Shown here one piece after another: positions 20,140-30,026 of a DNA stretch of 64,000 bases. Source of the stretch: Bromus sterilis (lineage: Eukaryota > Streptophyta > Magnoliopsida > Poales > Poaceae); contig OX465600.1 of assembly GCA_950022295.1 (NCBI GenBank), positions 200,289,782 to 200,353,781 of the forward strand, read 5' to 3'. The translations under genes were made by a program, and so were the position numbers. The notes under the pieces were generated by a model that had not been told where the DNA came from, did not search any database, and saw nothing but the letters and a program-made list of their open reading frames with translations. The first letter of the stretch is position 1. Every line of letters begins with the position of its first letter.

Positions 20140-20801
20140 ATGGCTCTTAAGCGCCTTGCTCGTGGTGCTGGTGGTGGCAAGCTTATCCGTGGTGTCGTCG
20201 GATGTGGCCGTCGGTGCCGTGATGCTCGGGATCCTCGTGTGACACGTTACCGCCGGGGGTGTGGTGGCTATATGGGGAGTGCTTATGCTGCTATGGACGA
20301 GGGCGTCTGTGGCTATGATTTCATCCTTCATGTCTTTAGCCGCATTGCTAGTCGGATTCCTCTTCCATTTTCCTTTTCTTCTGTTGTTTCCGAACTCGCC
20401 TTAGATGGTCTTTGGATTTGGCTTCAAGGCTGTTCCTGATGCCCGTTGTGGGTAAAGCTCCTGGTTGAGAGATCATCCTTGGTTTTCTTGGGGTCCGGTT
20501 GGAAGGCGTTTGCCCTTCAACTTAATCTGCACGTTGGTGACATCCTCTGCTGACGATTTGGTGGTGAAGAAACTCTCACTGTCAGGGCTTTTGATGCTGG
20601 CGCAATCGGATGGAGCCATGCTGGGAGAGCTCAAGCGACGATGACTCCGGGGGAACGGGTGGTGCCTTCATTTCTTCTTCTGCTAGTGGCTCTCCTTCCA
20701 TCTCTTGCTCTTCGGACTCATCGACGGGCGGTGGTGCTCACCATTCCAATTTTGAGAAGGACACTGATGTGAAGCCTCCGATCCAGCAAGCTCGCCGGTA
20801 G
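20140..20801 (+). pseudogene. Antisense additional ORF of Tat-2 with a B3-like domain
   Basis: From the ATG at 20140 the protein starts basic and Gly/Arg-rich (MALKRLARGAGGGK). A B3-like region follows at codons about 68-152: SRIPLPFSF, ALDGLWIWL, GSGWKAFALQ, HVGDI, RFGGEETL, VRAFD. Stops lie at TGA 20437 (codon 100) and TGA 20551 (codon 138) in the same frame; after the domain a frame change leads into an acidic Ser-rich tail (WESSSDDDSGG) closing at 20801. The codon distances LP to GW (45), GW to GD (13) and GW to FD (31) equal those of Tat-1, although the stops differ. The gene is antisense to pol and has its own TATA box. B3 proteins bind DNA in plants; a function for the element is inference. 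Confidence 0.75.
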
Positions 20802-21459
20802 GACATGGACAACAACCTCGGCATAAGTCGAGCTTCACCATGTAGATTTAGGGTTAAAAAAATCCCTTTGTCTGTGATGATGCCTGGCGTGGCATAAACT
20901 GCCAATTATCTCAGCATGGGCACACATGTAGAAGTCATAATTCCTTGAGGTGCTTGGTCTTGTAGTTCTTTGATGAAAAGAAATCTCATGTTGTAAGTCT
21001 ATTGATGTAAAGAAGTTTCCTTCTAAACCTTTGTGTGGGCAATATATTAGAATGTCCTTCCTTTATTTGTTCCTCCTTCGTCTTTTCCCATCCTTCGTGC
21101 ATGCGAGATTGTAACTATGTCGGGTGCGCGACAGCACTCCCGATGAAAGTAGCCCCTGGGTCTTCGTTCAATTGCTGGTGATTGGGCGGAGCCTTAGAAT
21201 TTGTCAAGTCGTGCCCTTGTTTCCTTATTGTTCGACTCGAACTGTCAGATGTGTTGTGAGGATGCCGTAACTTCTTGCATGTCCTTGTGATGTTTTTGGC
21301 TTGTCTAGTGCTATCTCTTTTCCTAATTTCATATATCGGGTGTGTGACAGCGCTTCCCGATGGGATTAGCTCCCAAGGCTTTGTGTAATCACTTGTGATT
21401 GGGCGGAGGCTATATAGTTGTTTGTTGTAATGTTCCGACCGAGTCAGCCTTTGACTTAT
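20802..21459. other. Tat-2 spacer between antisense ORF and minisatellite
   Basis: No gene found. Two diverged units are visible around GTCGGGTGCGCGACAG(C)ACTCCCGATG (about 21119-21145) and ATCGGGTGTGTGACAGCGCTTCCCGATG (about 21333-21360), followed by GTGATTGGGCGGAG in both. This would be the 3' untranslated side of the antisense gene. Confidence 0.5.
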
Positions 21460-22270
21460 CTGACGGGGATAGCTCTTGGAATGTGCTCGGGCTTCGAGTG
21501 TTTTTGTTGTAGAGGGTGTCGTAAATAAGAGTCTCGAGCAACCGAGTGTAATTGTATAAGGAGTCGCGTGAGAGAAAACGCCTCGAGGCAGAGGATGAAG
21601 CCGCGCTCTAGCCGTCGAGTGTAAGTATAAGGAGTCAAGTAAGCGAAAGCATCTCGGGGGGGGGGGAGTGAAGCCGCTCTCTAACTACCGAGTGTAAGTG
21701 TAAGGAGTAACATAAGAGAAAAACTCCTTGGGGGGCGTGGGAGGTTGAAGTCGCGCTCTAGCCCCCGAGTGTAAGTATAAGGAGTCGCGTGAGCGAAAAC
21801 GCCTCGGGTGGGGGGGGGCGAGGGTGAAGCCGCACTCTAACCAGTATAAGGAGTCGCGTGAGAGAAAACTCATCGGGGGGGAGGGTGAATCCGCGATCGA
21901 GCCCTCGAGTGTAAGTATAAGGAGTCGCGTGAGCGAAAACGCCTCGGGAGAGGGGGGAGGGTGAAGCCGCACTCTAGCCCCCGAGTGTGTGTAAGGAGTC
22001 GCGTAAGATAAAATGCAAAGGGGGGAGGGTGAAGCCGCGATCTAGCCCCAGGTGTAAGTGTAAGAAGTCGCGTGAGCAAAAACGCCTCGGGAGGGGGGGG
22101 GAGGGTGAAGCCGACCTCTAGCCTCTAGTGTAAGTATAAGGAGTCACGTGAGCGAAAACTCCTGGGGGGGGAGGGTGAAGCCGCGCTCTAGCCCCCAAGT
22201 TTAAGTATAAGGAGTCGCGTAAGAAAAACGCCTCGGGGGGGTGTGAAGCCGTGCTCTAGCACCGAGTGCC
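21460..22270. repeat. GC-rich minisatellite of Tat-2 (about 10-11 units of 60-80 bp)
   Basis: Units read GAAGCCGCGCTCTAGCCCCCG, then AGTGTAAGTATAAGGAGTCG, then CGTGAGCGAAAACGCCTCGG and a variable G run. Unit starts are near 21597, 21668, 21747, 21826, 21885, 21963, 22030, 22108, 22174 and 22245. Small frames in it (21456-22079, - strand) are repeat translation. Not a CRISPR: there are no unique spacers. Confidence 0.9.
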
Positions 22271-22389
22271 ATTACTTGCGTGTTGTGTCAATGCATAACT
22301 TTTCTCAGTTCTTACATGAGTGGCTTGGGCATCCTCGGGAAATATTCTGATTGCTTAAAAGAAAGGTAGGGAGAATTCTTGTGGGCGAT

Positions 22390-23414
22390 CTATGGATAGA
22401 AGAGGCGTAAGTTTTCCACGTTCCAAGGATTTCCCACGTCCTCATCGGTCTTCGCGTTCTTCAACCTGTAGGTCCTCCTGTAATCACTTCAGAGTTTATG
22501 TAGGGCCCTTCCCATTGTTGGGCGAGTTTATGCACTTTTTCCTACTTTAGTCGCAGCACGAATTCCCCGACGCTGAAGACCCTGGTGCGGAGTCGACTGC
22601 TTTGATATTTGTGCATCTTCTCTTGGTACCATTCTGATCGTGAGAGGTTGTTGTCTTGCGCCTCACCTGCCATGTCTTTGTCATCCTCGAGTGCTTATTC
22701 TGCTTCTTTTCTTCGTATCCTGTGATGCGCGGGGTGCCAAATCTTTGCTCATGGGGGAGCACTGCCTCTGCCCCGTACACCATGAAGAATGGGGTATATT
22801 GCGTGGAGGTGTTGGATGAGGTCCGCAGGCTCTAGAGGACGACAGGTAGCTCTTCAACCCAGTTACCCGCGGCTTACTCGAGTGGCACGTGGAGCCGTTT
22901 CTTAATGCCACTGCAGACTAGACCATTAGCTTTCTCGACCTGGCCATTTGACTGCGGGTGTGCGACTGATGCGTAGTTGATTTTGATCCCTAGTTCCTTG
23001 CAGAAGTTTTGGAATTCGTCAGCTATGAAGTTTGTACCGTTGTTGGTGATGAAGTTGTGCAGTACGCCGAAGCGAAAGATGATGGACTTGATGAAGTTAC
23101 GGCTGTCGACTGCCACCAGTAGGTGGGCGTGGCCTCCCTTTGAGGATTTCTTAACGGGCCCTACCTTGTCGAGTCCGCAGGTTGCGAAAGGCTAGGCCAA
23201 TTGTATTGTCTTGAGTTCTGAGGCTTGCTGCGTGAGGTCTGCTGGCTAATTTCTGGCAGGCGATGCAGCGTCGTACGATGTATTCTACGTTTCTTATGGG
23301 GGTTGGCCAGTAGAAACCTGCGCAAAAATCATTGGCTACCAGGGCACGACTGCTCGCGTGGTTGCCATAGATTCCATTGTGAATCTCAAGTAGTAATGCC
23401 TTGCCATCTCTTCT
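22390..23414 (-). pseudogene. Tat-2 integrase, degraded
   Basis: Upstream part (about 23400-23230) reads as the HHCC-type region, with GFYWPTPIRN and RRCIACQKLA. The core begins near 23160 with CGLDKVGP, then VAVDSRNFIKSIIFRFGVLH. The second catalytic motif is FITNNGTNF, with Asn in place of the usual Asp (ITDNGT). NGQVEKANG supplies the Glu. The C-terminal part continues past stops (MVYGAEAVLPHE at 22783 downwards) and ends NPWNVENLRLFYP with TAG at 22392-22390. Several in-frame stops and at least one frameshift make it inactive. Confidence 0.85.
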
Positions 23415-23964
23415 TCACTGCATCTTTGTTCTTGTGACGTAGTTGAGCTTGCATCTGTCGAAATCTCCTTCTAAGTTGTTGTAGACCTTCTGGTACATGG
23501 ACATGTTCTCTGCGACTCCTTCGTAATCCCTCATTGTCTGCTGGACGACGAGGTTGGATTCATCGTAGATTAGTAGGCGGGTGGCACCGCAGGATTTGGC
23601 CATGCGCATTCCATAGAGGAGGGCTTCGTATTTTGCTTCGTTATTGGATGCCTTGTCGAAGTTGATCTGTAAGATATGTTTTAGCTTTTCTCCCTTGGGG
23701 GAGATTAACACAACGTCGTCTCCTCCTCCTTCATGTCTTTTTTATCGATCAAAGAACATATTCCAAGAGTTGGAGAGGTCCGAGGCCCGGGTGTCTGTAC
23801 TTCCATCTACTCGACTAGAAAATCTGGGAGGACTTGGTCGTTGATAGCTGTCGGGTGCTTGAACCTTAGGTCACGAGAGCTGAGCTTGATGTTCCATTGG
23901 GCGACGCGTCCTGTGGCACCTCGATTGTTGATGATGTCCGAGAGTGGTGCGCTCTTGACAACTG
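23415..23964 (-). pseudogene. Tat-2 RNase H connection and archaeal-type RNase H
   Basis: 23964-23712 reads on the - strand as the end of the RT-linked RNase H and the connection (RVAQWNIKLSSRDL, then VLPDFLVEW). 23711-23415 is aRNH: LISPKGEKLKHILQINF, NNEAKYEALLYGMRMA, LLIYDESNLVVQQ. Lys stands in NNEAKYE where Glu/Ala-Glu-Tyr-Glu is usual, and the Asp motif reads YDES rather than GDS. Upstream RT is missing because chromovirus P starts at 23965. Confidence 0.8.
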
Positions 23965-26070
23965 TGTCAAAACCCTTTGTTAGTTATGTGTTAGGATCAA
24001 GTCTCACTTTGCATCATGTTAAAAATTCCAAATGAAATTGAAATGGGAGAGAGAACACCCCAGATGAATTTAATTTAAATGGTCATTTTTAAAGTTGCTC
24101 CAAAAATTCCTTTTGCAATTTTTAAAAGTCTTATAAATGAGTGTGATCACATATAAGGTGATGTGGTTTCAAATACATGCTCATGGATTTTTCAAATATT
24201 CAAACAGGAGCATGGAATTAATCAAAACCCCTATTTGAATTTGAATTCAAATATTTTGAGTTTAAAAAATGTTCAAAACATGGTAATGATTAGCTACTCG
24301 TCATGTAAATCCATGTATACATTTTGAGAATTTATAAATATACTTTGCTATTTATTTTGGCAAAGCAAACAAAATATAGAAAGAAAAACAGAAGAAAAAG
24401 AAAAATGAGCTTACCTGGCGAAGCATCCCAACCCGCCCAGCCCAGCATCTTTCTCCTTTGTCTTCTACCTCTCCGCGCCCCCAAGGTGCTCGGTGGAAAG
24501 ACACCGACGCCACCGCGACGTCCCACAACCCTCCAGGTGCCCCCCCTAGCGTCCAATACGCGCCACGACGACGCCTCGAGATGCCGCTTCCAGTCCTTCC
24601 CCCTGGAGAGCCTCCTCCTCCCCTCCTGTGTCGATGCCACGCACGCCCCAGCACCGCGGCAAAGCACCATCGTGCGAATCCGTGGCCAAAGGCGACGAGA
24701 AGCTCCACCGCCTTGTCTAGAATCTCCACTGCCGTCGGATTCATCACGCTGCACTCCGAATCGAGCCTCAACGGCCCCGACAACGACGCCCGCAACAACG
24801 CATCACCGCTGGCCATCGTGGATCCAGGCGACAAATTCCTCACAGACAAGCCCCCTCCGATCTCGCCGTCGTTTCCATCGAGTTCCGGTGACCTTTGCAA
24901 ACGTTTTCCCCCACTTCGTTCTTCTCCCTGTGCTCCCAATCACTGATCCCCGACAACCAGTGCTCCGTCCGCCGCGGGTTTCATCGCCACCGTGGCCACA
25001 TGCCTCCTCGAGGTCCCCCTGTTGCTCCCTAGACGCGGGAGAGCACGGGGCACACGCCCGTGACCTCCGTTCCCCTCCCCGTGGCCCGTAGCACGATTCC
25101 GGCGATGCGCCGCCGTCTACATACGTCGCCGGCGATGAGCCCGGCCATTAGGGCCTAATTAACCCCCTGACCCCACCCCCAGTGCCACTACCAGGTGGGC
25201 CCTGCCCCCTGTTAACACCTGTTTAATTTAAATCAACAGTTTAATTAAGACAGTGACACTTACATGCTGGCCCCACATGTCAGCCCCCCCACGTCAGCAT
25301 GACCTCATGCTGACGCCATAATCCTTTTTTCTATTTATTTTAAATCAAAGAAAATCCTAAAAAATGAATTAAACTTTGGAAATTCATAACAAATTGGACA
25401 TATAATATATGCAATTTTATCCAAATAATGCAAGGATTCTGAATATGGACTTTGTTTTCATGTTTTACCAATTAGAATTGGGTGAACAGTGGCATTTGTC
25501 CATATGGACTTCTTTCAAATTCAAATTTGAAGTGAATTTGCAAATCCCTTTGCAACACACTTCTTTCAAATGGAATTTCCAACACATTGCAACCATGACC
25601 ATCACCTTACAACATTGATCATGTGATTGTGCATTGTATTTATATTGATCCCCTTGTTTGCAATGTTTGCTCGATAGAAGTGGAGCCGGAACCCGAGATC
25701 ACCCCCCTGTTGAAGATACCGTGTACGACCCTCGTCAGCAAGGAAAGAAAACCCCCATTGATCATGTGGATAAAATCCCACTTCCCTCTCAGTCTCGCTT
25801 ATGATTTGTTTAGGATGTTTACCATGATGCGTTTATACCGCATAGTTGAATCCATTCCTTTGCATGACCTATCATTTTGTCACAGTAGTAAGAAAACCAC
25901 AATCCTAGCAGATGTAGGAGTTGATTGATATCATGTGGCCCCTGCAACTGTTACTGCTTATTGCATGCTTAGAGTTACAATGAGGTTACTCTTTTTTGAG
26001 TCGGTATGGTAGTGAACATGTTGATGATGGTGGAAATGTGTTGGTGAACTTGACCTAAACAAGGTGAACG
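23965..26070 (+). mobile_element. 5' LTR of chromovirus P, 3'-truncated
   Basis: Starts TGTCAAAACCC and is collinear with 47067-49123, including the GC-rich island (about 24420-25150) and the AT-rich part after it. No CA end is visible; pol sequence begins near 26070. The frames of 255 and 195 codons in the island are Pro/Ser/Arg-rich and not conserved as proteins between the two copies, so I do not call them genes. Confidence 0.78.
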
Positions 26071-28050
26071 ATGAGAGGCTATTTAGGAGTTCGAGAGCAT
26101 CGCCTTTATGCCAAGTTCTCTAGGTGCGAATTTTGGCTACCAGAAGTGACCTATTTAGGCCACATGATTTATGCCAGAGGCATTGCTGTGAATCCCGAGA
26201 GAGTTCTGGCCATCCTTGACTGGACTCCACCTGAATCGGTTAAGCAAGTTAGGAGTTTTCTTGGCTTAGAAAGCTATTGCCGCCGCTTCTTTAAAAACTT
26301 CCCCAAAGTTGCAAAGCCTCTAACTAAACTCCCCAAGAAAGATAAGAAATTCGAATGGACTCCCAAGTGCGAGGAAAGATTTCAAGAGCTGAAAAGAAGA
26401 TTGACTTCTACACCCGTACTTGCACCTCCAGACAACAAAAAGGATTTCGAGATCTATTGTGACGCTTCACGGCAAGGGTTAAGTTGCATACTTATGCAAG
26501 ATCGACATGTGGTAGCTTACGCTTCACGCTAGTTGCGTCCACATGAAGAGAACTACCATACCAATTATCTTGAACTCGCTGCCGTAGTTCATGCCTTTAA
26601 AACTTGGCGACATTACCTCCTTGGTAATCGTTGTGAGATCTATTCCGACCACCAAAGCCTCAAATATATATTCACCCAGCCAGATCTTAATCTCAGGAAA
26701 ACACGCTGGATAGAGCTCGTAAAAGATTATGACTTAGGAATTTCTTACACCCCAGGCAACGCAATGTCATGGCTGACTCACTAAGTCGTAAGTCGTATTG
26801 TAACAACCTCATGTTACAACAGTATCAACCACTTCTTCATGAGGAATGTCGAAAGCACAATCTCGAGATTGTTCCTCATGGATCTCTTTTCAACTTGGTG
26901 GCGAAAACAACACTTGAGGATCAAATCATAGTTTCCCAAAGGCGTGCACGAGGTGTTCGCCAGATCAAGGAGAACATTGCTAGCGGAGTTGCTAAATGTT
27001 TCTCCAAAGATAGCAAAGGAACGGTATTCTTTGAAAATCGTTTAGTAGTACGCAAGAATTGGGATCTAAGGCAACTCATCCTTAAAGAAGCCCATGAAAC
27101 TCCCCTCTCGATTCATCCCGGTAGCACAAAAATGTACCGAGATCTACGCTAGAAATTTTGGTGGACTAGGATGAAGAGAGACATTGATCGATATGTTGCA
27201 GAATGTGATGTTTGTCATCGCATTAAGGCTGAACACCAAAGACCTGCTGGTACTCTTCAACCTTTGCCTATTCCCGTGTGGAAATGGGACAAAGTCAGTA
27301 TGGATTTCATCACTGGCTTTCCAAAAACCCAGAAAGGAAATGATGCCATCTTCGTTGCCATTTACTGACTTTCCAAAGTTGCTCACTTCCTTCCCCGTTC
27401 ACGAGTCTATAACTGCTAGCCAGTTAGCAGATTTGTATGTCTCTATAATTGTATCTCTTCATGGTGTTCCTTTGGAAATAAATTGTGATCATGGTAGCCT
27501 TTTCACCTCTAGATTCTGGCAAACCTTCCAGAATGCTATGGGAACTCATCTCTCCTTTAGCACAACTTTCCATCCTCAGTCTAGCGATCAAGTTGAAAGG
27601 GTTAACTGAATTCTCGAAGACATGCTCAGAGCTTGTGTTATCTCTTTCGCAAAGAATTGGGAGATATCTCTTCCATTTGCTGAATTTTCTTATAACAATT
27701 ATTTCCAATCTAGTCTGAACTTGGCTCCTTTTGAATTTCTCTATGAAGGACGATGTCGAGCATACCTTAATTGGTCAGAAACTGGTGAAAGACAACTCTT
27801 TGGACCGGATATGATCAAGGATGCAGAAGAGCAAGTTCGCATTGTTCGTGATCAATTGAAAGCAGGCCAGTCTCGTCAGAAAAGCTACTATGATCGTCAT
27901 CATAGGCAAGAAAGCTACAATCTGGAAGAGACGGCTTACCTTCGGCTTACTCCTCTCAAGGGAACCCAACGCTTCGGTATCAAAGGAAAGGTTGCCCTAC
28001 GTTACATCGGACCTTTCCGCATTCTTGCTAAACATGGAGAAGTTGCCTAC
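26071..28050 (+). pseudogene. Chromovirus P pol, first part (RT end, RNase H, integrase)
   Basis: The frame enters late in RT (REHRLYAKFSRCEFWL, VTYLGHMI), then RNase H (FEIYCDASRQGLSC, LELAAVVHAFKTWRHYL, YSDHQSLKY), then the integrase HHCC region (HPGSTKM, CDVCHRIKAEHQRPAG) and core (WDKVSMDFITGFP, DHGSLF, QVERVN, so D-D-E is kept). Stops: TAG 26530-26532, TAG 27150-27152, a TGA ending at 27368, TGA 27607-27609. Frameshifts lie near 26765 and 27365. The last codons before the insertion at 28051 are G-E-V-A-Y; reading continues at 46733 after element M. Confidence 0.9.
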
Positions 28051-28055
28051 CAACT
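28051..28055. repeat. Target-site duplication CAACT, left copy
   Basis: CAACT directly precedes the TGTGACGCC end of element M; the same CAACT follows its other end at 46733-46737. A 5-bp duplication is the rule for Ty3/Gypsy insertion. Confidence 0.93.
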
Positions 28056-28343
28056 TGTGACGCCCCCAAAATCAATCCGTGTACAGTAATCATACACGCA
28101 GGGTACATGGCTGAGATTAGGGTGCCACGGTGAGAATATCATAGCACAACACTAAACACTAAAGGATAAACAAATATGTTACAATAAAGGGGGGGTCACG
28201 CGGACGCGAATACATAAGTTATACAAGCCATAATATCTGAGTACAGACATAGTTAGTCAAGTTTTGCCTTAAGAAGGCTAGCACAAATAACATCAGAGAT
28301 ACAGATCGAAAAGGCAAGGCCTCCTGCCTGGGAGCCTCCGAAA

Positions 28344-28427
28344 CTACTCCTGGTCCTGGTCAGCGGGGGTCTCGACGTAGTAGTATCCGCCTCCGGGGTA
28401 CTCCTGCTCCTGGGCTCCAACGTCGAC
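28344..28427 (-). other. Exon-like short frame P1 in the LTR
   Basis: On the - strand a GCAG is followed by VDVGAQEQEYPGGGYYYV, then ETPADQDQE and a stop, 28 codons. The other LTR (42709-42626) and the solo LTR (40178-40282) carry the counterpart ending in P-x-D-Q-E stop or a close variant. It could simply be shared DNA; there is no ATG. Confidence 0.3.
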
Positions 28428-29915
28428 TGCAGCGGCCGATCAGGCAAAACATAAAAGGGGAGATAAAGCAAAGGTGAGTATCTAGTATACCCGCGAGTCT
28501 TACCTCCGCTAATAAGCATTATGCATTGTATCAATGGAAAGGGGAGGCTGTATATATAGTGGACTGCAAGATAGAAATCAAAATAAGGGTAAGAAGCTAG
28601 GCCTATCGAAGACTAGCATCTTCTGACGATGTCTTGCACCATGAGAAGAGAAACAGCCAACAATTCATATAAAGCAATAAAGTAACAATGAAGCAGAAGT
28701 TGCTGCAACATTGTATAATATAAGTTGTAATGATTAATAATAAGAATGCCTCTGAGTTCCCCTCCTCGACTCCCATGCGAGGAAGAAAACCCGGAACCAT
28801 ACAGATTAATAGTAATAGTTTCTAGTGGTAAGATCCAGCTTCAGCATAAAGCGTCCTGTTACCGTGGACACGGCTATTCGAATAGATTAACCTCCCTGCC
28901 GGGGTGCACTACTGTTCAGCCTGCACGCTCGGATCTCCAGGGTGGCGTGAACCTTGTTAGGGAAGGCCCCACCGAGGCTATCCGACACGACGCAACCCAT
29001 CCTAGGCTCAGCAGAGAGGCCATCCGCTGGACTATATCCTATGCGCCAAGGGGTCTAGGTCCCTCACCCTGGCCGGTGAAGCAAAAGCAAATCCAAAACA
29101 CACATGCTGCAGCAAAGAAGACAAGACCGCTTCCCGGCTATCAGCCCGTGGTACTGCTGACGTCTGAAGAGCTTTCGGACAAACTACGACGTGGAGGGCC
29201 CACACCGTAATCCCACGTGTAGGTAGTGCGTACAGACCAACGGGTCTCTCAAGTCATCCGCCGAACCATTTAGCAGTTTAATATTATCTCGCAGACAACC
29301 GTTATCGCTGTCTCACTAACAACACAACGGACAACGAACAGCAACAAGGCCCACCGGTAACGTCGGGGCCTTCCCTGTCGTCGCGTCAAAGCGCGCGGTT
29401 ACCGACAAGGTGAACCGTCTCCTTACCTTGTCTCGCGTGTGCTCTTGGTAGAGCTCGAATTTTGCGTGGTTTGGTAACTCTTGAGAGATACGAGCAGGGG
29501 CCAAGCACGCCAGTAACGTCGGTCGTACCCTCCCTGTCGTTCCCGACGATATACCTATCGCGGGAACCGTTGGGTCGCCCGACTTCTTACCTTAAGGACA
29601 ACCGCTGTTCAGGACCCTATGCCGGCATAACCCAGATAGGGGCCTTTGGCGGTGTCTGCTTTGTTCCGTACCTGTGCAAGTGTATATATTGTATCCGTGT
29701 TCACCCCCCTGGGTGATCACGACCCGCTATCTAGTCCTAGCTTACAATGCGCAGGGTTCACTGCTGAATATATGCATAATTATAATAGGCAGCATAGGAT
29801 AAGAAAGGTACATCAAGGGGCGACAAAATCAGGCTATGCAATTGAATAGGATTGTAACGTAGCAGCAGCAGTAAACATGCCTAGTGCAAGAAATGTACGG
29901 AAAGATAGGCGATAT

Positions 29916-30026
29916 CTAGTGAAGAGAATGGCTCTGCTTTCCTGGAAGCTCGACGGTAGCGGTATGGTCGTCGACGAAGTAGTCGTACCCGGCAGCGGTG
30001 TAGTCGGTGGTAGCAGCGGGGTCTAC
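29916..30026 (-). other. Exon-like short frame P2 in the LTR
   Basis: A 37-codon frame on the - strand with VDPAATTDYTAAGYDYFVDD and TATVELPGKQSHS before a TAG. The counterpart in the solo LTR starts at 38422 and is open for over 100 codons; the one in the 5' LTR starts at 44386 and has a stop after GYD. It has no ATG; if coding, it would need splicing. Confidence 0.3.

Larger units (their letters stand above)
18246..23964 (-). mobile_element. Tat-2: 5'-truncated Tat-lineage retrotransposon
   Basis: Read on the - strand: RNase H connection and aRNH (23964-23415), integrase (23414-22390), GC-rich minisatellite (22270-21460), an antisense B3-like ORF on the + strand (20140-20801), spacer, PPT and 3' LTR (18752-18246). 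The order is the same as in Tat-1. The upstream part of pol is cut at 23964 by the 5' LTR of chromovirus P. Minisatellite and LTR sequences are unrelated to those of Tat-1, so these are different families sharing one plan. Confidence 0.85.

Noticed and set aside
21460..22270. Regular repeats considered as a CRISPR array
   Set aside because: Units are contiguous and degenerate with no unique spacers, in a plant retrotransposon; it is a minisatellite.
24324..25091. 255-codon + frame plus 195- and 162-codon overlapping frames
   Set aside because: Same GC-rich-island effect in the chromovirus P LTR; the second LTR copy (47520-48240) does not preserve the same frame.
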